This document shows, piece by piece, positions 33,404-42,750 of a DNA stretch of 53,883 nt. The stretch covers positions 1-53,883 of the forward strand of contig JAZLFA010000032.1 in NCBI GenBank assembly GCA_045615545.1, read 5' to 3'. Position 1 is the stretch's first letter; the number at the start of each line of letters is the position of its first letter. The notes beneath the pieces are model-generated. The model was not told the DNA's origin. It worked only from the letters and a program-made list of their open reading frames with translations, and did no database searches. This stretch comes from SIG220 sp045615545 (GTDB lineage: Bacteria; Bacillota_I; Bacilli_A; RFN20; CAG-826). The translations under genes were made by a program, and so were the position numbers.

Positions 33404-33432
33404 ATTATAAACATATGTTTATTAAGATACAA
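33404..33432 (-). promoter_or_regulatory. malE promoter with perfect palindrome in the spacer
   Basis: TTGTAT (33427-33432), 17 bp, TATAAT (33404-33409). A perfect 16-bp palindrome (33407-33422, half site ATAAACAT) fills the spacer and overlaps the -10. This is the expected position for a repressor that senses the imported sugar. The 5' leader would be about 70 nt. Confidence 0.7.
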
Positions 33433-33456
33433 CTATTTTTTTAGGCCAAAAAATAT

Positions 33457-33481
33457 AGAAAAAGAGGAGCAATGCTCCTCT
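33457..33481 (-). terminator. Terminator of the amylase-pullulanase operon
   Basis: A near-perfect 19-bp palindrome (AGAGGAGCA and TGCTCCTCT, 33463-33481) followed on the minus strand by five T ends the operon that begins at 39673. Confidence 0.85.
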
Positions 33482-33502
33482 ACTTATTCATATTGAATTC
33501 GA

Positions 33503-33928
33503 TTATTCACTAACCCAAACTCCATATAAGTTTACAGTTGTAGCCATACGTGAATCAGTGGCGAAATTCCATAGCAATGTCTCATCAAGACAGCCACTAT
33601 AAATAGACCATCCGAGAAATATTGAAAATGTAGGATCTCCGGCTTTTTCAGGACCTAAATTTTTACAATATTCAGGACATTCACCAAGTGGGGTGCTTGT
33701 ATACCATCTCATCATATAGTATGGGTTTTCTGAGTGGTTGTAATCCAAATAGAAGTTATAGGTTTGATTGGTCTTTTTAGAAGTAGATGAAGCATCCGAT
33801 CCACCCGTGGATCCACTAACGGGTCTACTTTCGCTAGTAGGAACAGAAGTTGAACTAGTAATACCAGTACATCCAGCAAGAATGAGAGAAAATAAACAAA
33901 TTGGGAATAAAATTAATTTCTTGTTCAT
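33503..33928 (-). CDS. Small lipoprotein with one InlB/Listeria-Bacteroides-type repeat
   Basis: The 141-residue protein starts at the ATG with GAGG 8 nt upstream. Lipobox LILAGC (Cys20) and a Ser/Thr spacer are followed by one domain (YNFYLDYNH, SIFLGWSIYSG, TTVNLYGVWV) that matches the fold pattern of InlB B-repeats/Flg_new, found in surface proteins. It starts 1 nt after the pullulanase stop and is the last gene of the operon. It may help bind glycan or cell wall; this is inference. Confidence 0.7.
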   Translation of the reverse strand: MNKKLILFPICLFSLILAGCTGITSSTSVPTSESRPVSGSTGGSDASSTSKKTNQTYNFYLDYNHSENPYYMMRWYTSTPLGECPEYCKNLGPEKAGDPTFSIFLGWSIYSGCLDETLLWNFATDSRMATTVNLYGVWVSE

Positions 33929-33929
33929 A

Positions 33930-36923
33930 CTATTTACCTCTATAGAATATGATGATTGAACCACCAGTATTCTTATCAAAATTACCTAGATTGACTGTTT
34001 TATTATCAGTGTCGTAGTTGGTATTACCAAATTGATATAATGGCTTACCACATTTTGGTACGTCACCAAATCCGGTATAACTCCACCATCTACCACTTAA
34101 GAAGATGAAATATTCATCTAATTGGAATCCACCAGAACCATAGTAATTATTGTTATCTTTATCTTTACCACACCAGTAAATATTATCAATAGGATTGCCC
34201 GCGCTTGTTTTCGCGTACGGGAATGTTTCTTCGTAAGGGAATTTCTTCATTGTACTATGAAGTTTAACAGCCTTAACAAACGCATCGAAGTAACCAGTTG
34301 TATCAACGCCGTTTATACTTAATTTGTTACCCCATTTGAATGAGTTAACTTTAAGTGGAGCGTTGTATGAGTTATGGGAAACTGGTTTTCCATACATAAT
34401 CTCATATGTTTTTTTAGTAACTTGATCAACACAATCACTTGGAATAGTTTTAGTTCTAAATATTTCTTCACCACCAAGCATAAATGCAGCGCAGTTACTA
34501 GCCATAATCATCGCATGAGCGGAGGTACTGGCATCTAAAACTGCTTTTGTTTCAGGAGCCTTACCTTTTACTGTGTCACCTAATGTGTAATAAAGTTGAT
34601 CGTATAATGTCCAGTTATCGTGACATGATGCATAATTAACAGTTTGATTTGGATTACCACCAACTCCACTATGGATGCCCCATAGAGCTTCTGCAACTTT
34701 TTGAGCATCTTCTGGAGATGCATCTCCACCTTTTTGCATAAAGCCAAATCCTGGAAGAGCGCTTGTGCTACCCCATCCACCATCGTTACCGCCTCTAATC
34801 GCATTTCTACCTGCATCATTAAAGCCGCCTAAATAACATGTTTCAGCTTTATCATTATATAGTTGACTATAAACTTGATTGCCTAAACCATTACAGCAGA
34901 ATGTACCTTCGGTAGGTTTACCATCTTGATCAACTCCACCATGATAGCCTCCAGCTGTCCATCCTTCACCATAAATGTAAATATCAGGATCAATTGCCCA
35001 GCAAGCATCTTTAATTGCTTTCATCGTTCCGACATCAATTAAACCCATAAGGTCAAATCTAAAGCCTTTAATTTTATATTCTTTTGCCCACCAAGTCACG
35101 CTATCAACAATAAATTTACGCATCATCTTAGCTTCACTTCTTACTTCATTTGAACAACCACTTCCATCATAGTATTCTCCTTCAGGAGTGAAACGGAAAT
35201 AATATCTTGGCATGATTAATTCAAAATTGGAGCCGGAAGCACTACTAACGTGGTTATAAACAACGTCCATAATGACACGTGTGTGTACGTTAGTTTTACT
35301 TAATTGCATAATAAGGTTTTTATATTCTTTTATACGAACGGTACCATCGTATGGGTCGCTAGAATAAGCACCTTCTACACAGTTATAGTTAAGAGGATTA
35401 TATCCCCAGTTATATTTGTTTTGTTCTTTGATTTCGTTATTATCGTGATCAAATACTGGTTGTAATTGAACAGCGTTAACACCTAATTGATTTAAGTGAT
35501 CATAACCAGTTGAAATTTCATTATGATCTTTTAAATGTGTACCTTTTTCAACGAAAGCATTATAAGTTCCATTTTCTTCTGTGCCATTCCAAGATTTATC
35601 GCCTGTAAAATCTTGAACATGGACTTCATAAATGCTTAAATCTTGTGGAGACTTAATATCGTATCCTTTTAATCCGTCCCATTTAGCAGGAACTTGTGAC
35701 CAACCAGCAGGGTTAGTTTTACTTGTATCATAGATAAGCCCACGAACACCGTTAAGACCAACACCTTTTGCGTATGGATCAACAACTTCGTTAGTGCCAG
35801 CAGAATTATCAACAACGAAAGTATAATATCTGCCTTCAAGATTACTATATGTTTGGAATGCCCAAACTCCACCAGGTTGATATGTCATATGGTATGAGAA
35901 ATAGTTATTATCTCCTCCATAATCAGCAGAAGTACCATTATCATAAAGTCGTAATGTAACATTACTTGCAGTAGGAGCCCACAACTTAATGGTTGTGTCA
36001 TTTGGGGAATATTTAACACCCAAATCATCACCTTCATAACAATATAACTCATTGAATCTAGGGGTATTGTATAAACCAGTAGAAACAACAAATGTTGTCT
36101 TTGTTAAGTCCATTGTAGAACTTAAATCTTTAGAAACGATTTGATATGTAATATTAATATGAGCATTATATTTAAGTTTAATATCAAATGTTTTTCCGCT
36201 TCCCTTACCTTCTAACACCAAGTATTCCTTTAAGTGTTGTTCTCTTTCTTTTTCATCAATCTTGAAATAGACTTCAGTTAAAGCGTACATTTGATAGCTA
36301 ACTTCTCCTGGTGCAGTATTGGTGCAGGTAATAGTTTTCCAATCAGTAAATTCTGCATACTTAATACCTTCAACGTGGATTTCAGCTTCTGTATCAAAGA
36401 TTGAAATACCACCACCAGTAGCAGGCATTGTCCAAACTTCAACTACACCATCCTTTGGTTGGTGTTTTGTGTAGTCAAGTTTAATATCAATTGATTGTCC
36501 ACCCCAGTTTTCATCAGTATCACTCTTTTTCTTGAATTTAACGATGAACATAAGGTTACTTTTTCCCGCTAAATGTGAATATTTTTCATCACTAAAATCG
36601 ACATTTAATGTCATATCTTCGCCATTATTAGTGACTTCGTCAGGATTAAATTCTTTACCATTGACTCCAGTTACCCAGAGGTAGAAAGCTCTACCACCGC
36701 AATCACCTTTATCATTGTGATAATGGAGAATGACTTTTTTAACATCAGGGATATCTTCCCCTGTGCTTGCTTTTGCAATCGGCTTATTGATGTCTGTTGC
36801 CACTAAATCTTTATATGTTAATTCATCAACAAATTTTTCTTTTTGATTAGAGGAAACACCACTGCAGCCTGAAATCAGCATAGCCGCCAATCCAAGCATT
36901 AATATGTTTTTAACTTTTTTCAT
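33930..36923 (-). CDS. pulA: Large pullulanase-type GH13 lipoprotein
   Basis: The 997-residue protein has a lipobox LISGC (Cys20). Residues about 45-300 contain two carbohydrate-binding-like beta domains (VILHYHNDKGDCGGRAFYLW; AEIHVEGIKYAEFTDWKTIT), then a CBM48-like domain (TTIKLWAPTASNVTLRLYDN) and a GH13 barrel with KYNWGYNP, DVVYNH, GFRFDLMG, YGEGW and ASCHDN (regions I-IV). It is related to the protein at 10598-13216 but has a longer N-terminus. It should debranch pullulan and amylopectin at the surface. It begins 23 nt after the upstream amylase stop. Confidence 0.9.
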   Translation of the reverse strand: MKKVKNILMLGLAAMLISGCSGVSSNQKEKFVDELTYKDLVATDINKPIAKASTGEDIPDVKKVILHYHNDKGDCGGRAFYLWVTGVNGKEFNPDEVTNNGEDMTLNVDFSDEKYSHLAGKSNLMFIVKFKKKSDTDENWGGQSIDIKLDYTKHQPKDGVVEVWTMPATGGGISIFDTEAEIHVEGIKYAEFTDWKTITCTNTAPGEVSYQMYALTEVYFKIDEKEREQHLKEYLVLEGKGSGKTFDIKLKYNAHINITYQIVSKDLSSTMDLTKTTFVVSTGLYNTPRFNELYCYEGDDLGVKYSPNDTTIKLWAPTASNVTLRLYDNGTSADYGGDNNYFSYHMTYQPGGVWAFQTYSNLEGRYYTFVVDNSAGTNEVVDPYAKGVGLNGVRGLIYDTSKTNPAGWSQVPAKWDGLKGYDIKSPQDLSIYEVHVQDFTGDKSWNGTEENGTYNAFVEKGTHLKDHNEISTGYDHLNQLGVNAVQLQPVFDHDNNEIKEQNKYNWGYNPLNYNCVEGAYSSDPYDGTVRIKEYKNLIMQLSKTNVHTRVIMDVVYNHVSSASGSNFELIMPRYYFRFTPEGEYYDGSGCSNEVRSEAKMMRKFIVDSVTWWAKEYKIKGFRFDLMGLIDVGTMKAIKDACWAIDPDIYIYGEGWTAGGYHGGVDQDGKPTEGTFCCNGLGNQVYSQLYNDKAETCYLGGFNDAGRNAIRGGNDGGWGSTSALPGFGFMQKGGDASPEDAQKVAEALWGIHSGVGGNPNQTVNYASCHDNWTLYDQLYYTLGDTVKGKAPETKAVLDASTSAHAMIMASNCAAFMLGGEEIFRTKTIPSDCVDQVTKKTYEIMYGKPVSHNSYNAPLKVNSFKWGNKLSINGVDTTGYFDAFVKAVKLHSTMKKFPYEETFPYAKTSAGNPIDNIYWCGKDKDNNNYYGSGGFQLDEYFIFLSGRWWSYTGFGDVPKCGKPLYQFGNTNYDTDNKTVNLGNFDKNTGGSIIIFYRGK

Positions 36924-36946
36924 ACTAACACTCCTTTCTTATATAT

Positions 36947-39673
36947 TTATTTAGTTTTTAATAAGATTGCACTTCTTGCAGGAATGCTTGTCTTGCTAGC
37001 ACCATTAAAGCTAGCTACGACTGTACCAGGTAATCCTGCTTCTAATTTATTACTACCAAGATTAACTACTACTTGATATTCTTCATTTCCAAGTTTACGG
37101 AGGAAGTTAAGAACATACTGTTCGCTACCCCAGTTATATGGAACAAAGTTACCTTTAATTAAGGCTGGTGTAGTACCTTTTGCTTTTGCGAAAGCTTTAA
37201 TTGCTTCGTAGTGGCTACCTGTCTTTCCTTTTTGAGCTGAAACAGGAGCGACTGTATTTGTGGAGTTAATTTCATCCCATTTAACAGTCATCGCACTACC
37301 AGTAACGTTATAATCTGTAGTATATATGCCATCCGCATCAGCTGTCTTATTATCGTTCATCCATTTCATTGGTTGACGATACCATAAATCAGCATAGCCT
37401 GTATTAGCGTCTGTTCCTTGTGGGAAGTTGCCTGTCATACCAATTTCATCACCATAATAAATCCAAGTACATCCAGGAAGCATTAATTCCGCAATTTCAA
37501 CACAGGTTGCTAATTGGTCTAAAGTTTTGTAATTACTTGTAGATACATTACCTTGTGCTTCTAGTCCATCTGGAGTCCATTTATTACCCGCAATTCTATT
37601 GATTGCTCTAGCAATATCGTGGTTAGAAGTGAACGAACCAGAAATCATATCATAGCCAGTTGTGGTATTTTCACCTAATTTTGAACCACCACGATATTGG
37701 TTATTTGTATTATAGACATCTCTTAAGTTCCAAGAACCGCCATATTTAATTGTACTGGTCTTATTACCCTTAAGTGCACTATCAGAATTAGCGCTATATG
37801 GGTTACCATATTGAGTATTGTAATCACCTAAGAAGTCTTTTGCGCTTAAAGCAAAGGCGCCACTGCTACCATTACGGAAGCTACGTGCTGCAATACTTGT
37901 TAAGTTAAAGTATGAATAGAAATCAAATAAGGAATCAAATCCTCCATAGTATGGTGCAACGTGATAAGCATGGCCATCAAAGTTTTCACCAACAAAGAAG
38001 GCATTAGGATATACTTTCTTTACTTCATAATTAAGTTCATTCCAGAAGTGTAAGTTCTTGGTAATGTTGCTTGAATAGTTACCAGATTCACTTACATCCG
38101 AAACAATTGTATCATTTGCGTCTGCTTTAACTTCATCTTCCATAAAGATGTGTTTAACAGCATCCATACGGAAACCATCAACACCGATGGAACACCAATT
38201 AAGCGCCATAGAAAGAACAGCGGCTCTTGTAGATACATAAGCATAGTTAAGTTCAGGCATTTGACTACCAAACTTAGCATAATAGCTATATACATGGTCA
38301 CCATATGGGTACCAGTAATTATCTTGATTAATAACAGATTTGTCCTTTACGTTATTGCCCCATTGATAATAACCTCTATGTGTTTCATCAAGTTTAGCAC
38401 TCTTAATAAACCAGTTATTAGTTGTAGATGTATGGTTAAGGACTAAGTCCATAATAACTGCCATACCATTTTCATGGGCAACTTTTAATAATTCTTTATA
38501 GTCTTCCATAGCACTATTAGAGTCAACAAATCCGTTATGTGATCTTGAATAGGTAGATTCCTTACTACCAAATTTAGGATCAACTTGTGTGTAATCACTA
38601 ATATCATAGCCATGATAAGAAACAGATAATTGAATTGGGGTTAACCATAAAACGTTAACACCTAAGTCTTTTAAATATGGAATCTTTTTAGTAATACCAT
38701 AGATATCACCAGATCCATCTTTATCACTATCAGCAAAGCTGGACACCATAATTTGATATCCAACACCAGCACCTTTAGCTAAGCTAGAACCATTACCACC
38801 ACTTAAGAAAGCAGGTGAAGTTTTAGCAACTGGCTTTTTATCATTCCACTTAACATTGGAATATTCAGCTTTACCATATGTGTATTTTTCACCAGTATCA
38901 CCATCAAATGGGTCCTCATTTGTAGCTGGAGGAGTCATTGTTGGTTCAGGAACTTTATCTTGTGTAAAGAAGATATGATATGAGGTTGTACCATTTGTAT
39001 TAGTCATTGCATATTTAGATAATTCAAAGGTAACGTCGCCACCATCATTGCTCCAGAATTTAGAAGCAGTTTTTCTTGTGGCACTCATAACAATTTGAAC
39101 ACCAACTTCGGTATCTAATGTTTTGCCATCTTTTTGATAGAAGTTAGATGGAGTACCACCGATAGTTTTCTTTGTGTTATTCCATCCACCATTAAATTGA
39201 AGTGTTAAATCAATATCAGCATGAACGTAACCAAATGGATCAATAACTGCATCACCAGTTGCGCTCATTCTATCAGCAGAAGTTGTTCTTCCGAACCAGT
39301 CAAAGTTATAACCTTCGCCAGCTCTAGGTTTGTATGGCCAACACCAAACATCCCATTGATTATAATCAACAGTCGTTTGAGCGTATCTATAGTAGTGAAC
39401 ATATAAGTGATCGCCAGCCGAAGTGTTCTTGAGATTATTCATGTAATCTTTAATTTCTTCTTCGGTATGACCAGGTTGCACTGGTGTAGAGCTCGAAGAA
39501 ACCGGTCCTACAGTTGAACTATCTTTTTTGTCACTAGAAGATTCAGGTCTTGTTGACTCGCTAGTTTTGCTACTACCGCTTGTACTTTCCGAACTAGACG
39601 AAACAACAGGCCCAGTACAGGATCCAAGAGCAAGGATAGACAAAAGAGTAAGTAAAATAATACTTTTTTTCAT
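36947..39673 (-). CDS. Large GH13 alpha-amylase lipoprotein
   Basis: The 908-residue protein has a lipobox ALGSC (Cys19) and a long Ser/Thr/Pro-rich spacer to about residue 70. Residues about 75-290 contain a beta-rich, probably starch-binding region; the GH13 barrel begins near GYQIMVSSFADSDKDG and has MDLVLNH, GVDGFRMDAVKH, VGENFDGH and TSNHDIAR. A C-terminal beta domain ends at SIPARSAILLK. It is the first gene of an operon with a pullulanase and a small InlB-repeat lipoprotein, a surface starch-cutting unit. Confidence 0.9.
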   Translation of the reverse strand: MKKSIILLTLLSILALGSCTGPVVSSSSESTSGSSKTSESTRPESSSDKKDSSTVGPVSSSSTPVQPGHTEEEIKDYMNNLKNTSAGDHLYVHYYRYAQTTVDYNQWDVWCWPYKPRAGEGYNFDWFGRTTSADRMSATGDAVIDPFGYVHADIDLTLQFNGGWNNTKKTIGGTPSNFYQKDGKTLDTEVGVQIVMSATRKTASKFWSNDGGDVTFELSKYAMTNTNGTTSYHIFFTQDKVPEPTMTPPATNEDPFDGDTGEKYTYGKAEYSNVKWNDKKPVAKTSPAFLSGGNGSSLAKGAGVGYQIMVSSFADSDKDGSGDIYGITKKIPYLKDLGVNVLWLTPIQLSVSYHGYDISDYTQVDPKFGSKESTYSRSHNGFVDSNSAMEDYKELLKVAHENGMAVIMDLVLNHTSTTNNWFIKSAKLDETHRGYYQWGNNVKDKSVINQDNYWYPYGDHVYSYYAKFGSQMPELNYAYVSTRAAVLSMALNWCSIGVDGFRMDAVKHIFMEDEVKADANDTIVSDVSESGNYSSNITKNLHFWNELNYEVKKVYPNAFFVGENFDGHAYHVAPYYGGFDSLFDFYSYFNLTSIAARSFRNGSSGAFALSAKDFLGDYNTQYGNPYSANSDSALKGNKTSTIKYGGSWNLRDVYNTNNQYRGGSKLGENTTTGYDMISGSFTSNHDIARAINRIAGNKWTPDGLEAQGNVSTSNYKTLDQLATCVEIAELMLPGCTWIYYGDEIGMTGNFPQGTDANTGYADLWYRQPMKWMNDNKTADADGIYTTDYNVTGSAMTVKWDEINSTNTVAPVSAQKGKTGSHYEAIKAFAKAKGTTPALIKGNFVPYNWGSEQYVLNFLRKLGNEEYQVVVNLGSNKLEAGLPGTVVASFNGASKTSIPARSAILLKTK

Positions 39674-39707
39674 ACACGTCTCCTCATGTATTTATATATA
39701 TTAAAAT

Positions 39708-39735
39708 GTTATACTTTTTAACGTATGCGTGTCAA
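39708..39735 (-). promoter_or_regulatory. Promoter of the amylase-pullulanase operon
   Basis: TTGACA (39730-39735), 16 bp, TATAAC (39708-39713), about 28 nt before the GAGGAG-type ribosome-binding site. CGCATA occurs twice just upstream of and inside the promoter, a possible regulator contact. Confidence 0.7.
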
Positions 39736-39786
39736 ATATCACGAATATGCGAGCGAAATGTTTAAAAATATATTTTTAAATAAATA

Positions 39787-40545
39787 TTAATTTTTATATT
39801 TTTTTCTACGTTCATTTGAAATTAAAATTTCATCAAACGAAAATTCACCAAGTTCACTTGATTCTTTAACAAGTTCTTTTACATCTTTTGGTAAGCATGA
39901 TCCACCCCAACCATGTCCAGGGGTGTTATATGTATCACCAATACGTGGATCAAAACCCAGTCCACGAATTACCTCAGAAGAGTTAACACCTTTAAGTTCA
40001 GCAAATGTATCAAGCTCATTAAAGAAAGATAAACGCATTGCAAGATAGGCATTAGAAAATAATTTAATAGCTTCTGCTTCCTTTAACCCTGTAATAACAA
40101 AGTTATTTTTTCCGAACAATGACATATATTTGTTGATACCTTGTAAAGTAGGATCAATTGTTCCAATTACAATTCTGGAAGGATTTTTTATATCCTCTAA
40201 GGCATTTTGTTGTCTTAAAAATTCAGGTGACGCGAATATCCTTTTATAATCATATTTTTTAATCAAATTTAAAGTAAATCCAATTGGCACTGTTGACTTG
40301 ATTACAATATCTATATCTCTATTATTCTCCAATATTTCACTAATACATGATTCAACTTTGCTTGTATCCAAGCCTTGAATTTCCTCATTAAAAGGAGTTT
40401 CGACACATATCAAGGCTAAATCGTAACTTCCATTCTCGAATTTCTTTTCAAACTTTGGATCAACACAAAAGACCTTGTGCTGATCTTTTAAATAATTAAG
40501 ATAAGCACTACCAACATTGCCAAGTCCAAAGATTACAATTTTCAT
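39787..40545 (-). CDS. Short nucleotide-sugar 6-dehydrogenase
   Basis: The 252-residue protein starts at the ATG inside ATGA overlapping the capG stop. It has the NAD-binding start IVIFGLGNVGSAYL, the STVPIGF segment, ASPEFLR, LFSNAYLAMRLSF and the catalytic-region GWGGSCLPKD with the active Cys. UDP-glucose/UDP-ManNAc dehydrogenases are about 390-440 residues; this one ends soon after GGSCLPKD and lacks the C-terminal UDP-binding domain. It may be a natural short form or truncated; substrate could be UDP-ManNAc given the neighbours. Confidence 0.75.
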   Translation of the reverse strand: MKIVIFGLGNVGSAYLNYLKDQHKVFCVDPKFEKKFENGSYDLALICVETPFNEEIQGLDTSKVESCISEILENNRDIDIVIKSTVPIGFTLNLIKKYDYKRIFASPEFLRQQNALEDIKNPSRIVIGTIDPTLQGINKYMSLFGKNNFVITGLKEAEAIKLFSNAYLAMRLSFFNELDTFAELKGVNSSEVIRGLGFDPRIGDTYNTPGHGWGGSCLPKDVKELVKESSELGEFSFDEILISNERRKKYKN

Positions 40546-41660
40546 TTGAGCCAAATTTCTTTATTAACAACATCAATATATTTTTTAATTATATCTACAA
40601 CCGTTTTACTAACATGTGGTTTGTCATAATTTTCAGGAGTAGAAGCAAATTTATAACGAAGCAATTCACTTTCAATCGCAAGTTTAATTCCTTCTTCATC
40701 AATACCTGAAACAATAATTGAACCAGCTTCAACTCCTTCTGGTCTTTCAGTACTAGTTCTAATTAATACAGCAGGGAAATGAAACATTGCGCTTTCTTCA
40801 GTTAATGTTCCAGAATCACTTAAACAAATAAATGCTTCTTTTTGTAATTTTACATATTCAATAAAACCTAATGGTTTAACATTTCTTACAAGTGGGTGCA
40901 TCTTAAATCCACGTTCTTCGAGTTTCTTTTTGGTACGAGGATGAGTGGAAAAGATGATAGGTAATTGATATTTTTCCGCGATAGCATTAATTGCAGGCAT
41001 AAGTTTATTAAAGTTCTTTTCAATATCGATATTTTCTTCTCTATGCGAGGAGACAACGATATATTTACCTTTTTCTAAACCAAATTCACTCAACACATTG
41101 CTTTTTTCAATTGCATCCATATGTGCATTTAGTACTTCAAGCATTGGAGAGCCAGTTATAAAACGATATCTTTCTTCAATACCTTCTTTCGCTAAGTTAG
41201 CATTGGCGTGTTCTGTGTAGGGTAAGTTAATATCACTTATATGATCCACTATTTTTCTATTAATTGTCTCCGGAACATTCCAATCTCCACATCGATTGCC
41301 AGCCTCCATATGGAAAATAGGGCATTTAAGACGTTTTGCAGATATTGCGCATAACGCACTATTGGTGTCTCCGAGAATTAAAACAGCATCTGGTTTAAGC
41401 TTAACTAATAATTCATAACTTTTAGCGATTGCGTTACCTATTGTTTCGCCTAAATCTTTGCCAACACAACCTAAATAATAATCTGGGCTTCTTAAACCAA
41501 GTTCCTCAAAGAAAATTTGGTTCAATTCGTAATCATAATTTTGACCCGTATGAACTAAAATATGTTCAAACTCTTTATCACAGGCTTTAATAACTTCACT
41601 CAACCTAATAATCTCAGGGCGAGTACCAATAATAGTAACTAATCTAATTTTCTTTTCCAT
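40542..41660 (-). CDS. capG: UDP-N-acetylglucosamine 2-epimerase family (CapG type)
   Basis: The 372-residue protein matches the non-hydrolysing UDP-GlcNAc 2-epimerases: TIIGTRPEIIRL at the start, VLILGDTNSAL, FHMEAGNR, VSSHREEN and CLSDSGTLTEE, RTSTERPEG. Together with capE and capF it should act as CapG, converting the reduced hexose to UDP-L-FucNAc. It starts 2 nt before capF ends and overlaps the next gene by 4 bp. Confidence 0.9.
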   Translation of the reverse strand: MEKKIRLVTIIGTRPEIIRLSEVIKACDKEFEHILVHTGQNYDYELNQIFFEELGLRSPDYYLGCVGKDLGETIGNAIAKSYELLVKLKPDAVLILGDTNSALCAISAKRLKCPIFHMEAGNRCGDWNVPETINRKIVDHISDINLPYTEHANANLAKEGIEERYRFITGSPMLEVLNAHMDAIEKSNVLSEFGLEKGKYIVVSSHREENIDIEKNFNKLMPAINAIAEKYQLPIIFSTHPRTKKKLEERGFKMHPLVRNVKPLGFIEYVKLQKEAFICLSDSGTLTEESAMFHFPAVLIRTSTERPEGVEAGSIIVSGIDEEGIKLAIESELLRYKFASTPENYDKPHVSKTVVDIIKKYIDVVNKEIWLK

Positions 41661-41662
41661 AG

Positions 41663-42748
41663 TTAGACCACCTCAAAATATGTATCAGGATGCTCTGGAT
41701 CAAATAGTTCACTTGACCACATAATAACAACAGCGTCGGTATTGCCAATGTTAGTTATGTTATGAGTAAATCCTGGAATAATATCAACAATTTTTACGCA
41801 ATTTCCGCTTGTTTTAATAGAAATTGTTTCCGTTGTGCCAATTTTTCTTTGTTTAATTTCACACTCACCAGAGGCAACAATAAATTTCTCATTCTTAGTG
41901 TGATGATAATGATTACCTTTTGTAATTCCTGGTTTAATTACGTTAATACTTGTTTGTCCAAAACCAGGTGTTTTATATAGTTCAGTAAACGATCCCCTAT
42001 CATCAGTATGAGGAATAACATCATAACTAAAATCACTACCATCTAAATATGTTAAATAAGTAGCATATAGTTTCTTAACAAAACCGGCTTGGAAAGGAAT
42101 TGTATAATCTTTTCTTGAACCTTTAAATGATAAAATTAAATCTGCTATCTCTTTTGGGGTAGCGCGATATGAATTTTTAAACTCAGTAATAAGTCCTTGA
42201 TTAACTTTTCCATATAAAATATCGATAAATAAATCAATTAAATCATCAATATATAAGAAAGAAATAGGATTAGCGTCTTTATTAACATTAATTTCGATAT
42301 TATGGGCAACATTGTAACAAAAAGTTGCAACCACAGAGTTATAATTTGGACGACACCATTTACCAAATAAGTTAGGACATCTACAAACATATACAGGTAG
42401 GTTAGAGTTTAATAATAAATCTTCTGCTTCTTTTTTGCTTTTTCCATATTCATTATCGAGCAAAGCTTGGGTTGAACTAGTAAATACAATAGGAATATGG
42501 ATACCAGTCTTCTTTTCAGCAGTTATAAGATCATTTGTTAAAGAATAGTTCTGATTAAAATCTTTGTTATCCTTTGGGCGATTAACGCCTGCTAAATGGA
42601 AAACAAAATCTGCTTGATAAATAAATTTGACTAAATCTTCATAATTATTTTCTTTATCAAAACTAAAAACTTCGTGACCAAGAAAAGATAATCTAGCAAT
42701 TAAGTTAGATCCTACAAACCCTTTTGCACCCGTTACTAATATTTTCAT
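41663..42748 (-). CDS. capF: CapF: Rossmann reductase fused to a cupin
   Basis: The 361-residue protein has a short-chain dehydrogenase domain (VTGAKGFVGSNL, YGKSKKEAE) and, from about residue 250, a cupin domain (TDDRGSFTEL, GNHYHHTKNEKF). This fusion is characteristic of CapF/WbjC, which converts the CapE product to UDP-2-acetamido-2,6-dideoxy-L-talose via C3 epimerisation and C4 reduction. Tight spacing (2 nt) to both neighbours. Confidence 0.92.
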   Translation of the reverse strand: MKILVTGAKGFVGSNLIARLSFLGHEVFSFDKENNYEDLVKFIYQADFVFHLAGVNRPKDNKDFNQNYSLTNDLITAEKKTGIHIPIVFTSSTQALLDNEYGKSKKEAEDLLLNSNLPVYVCRCPNLFGKWCRPNYNSVVATFCYNVAHNIEINVNKDANPISFLYIDDLIDLFIDILYGKVNQGLITEFKNSYRATPKEIADLILSFKGSRKDYTIPFQAGFVKKLYATYLTYLDGSDFSYDVIPHTDDRGSFTELYKTPGFGQTSINVIKPGITKGNHYHHTKNEKFIVASGECEIKQRKIGTTETISIKTSGNCVKIVDIIPGFTHNITNIGNTDAVVIMWSSELFDPEHPDTYFEVV

Positions 42749-42750
42749 AA

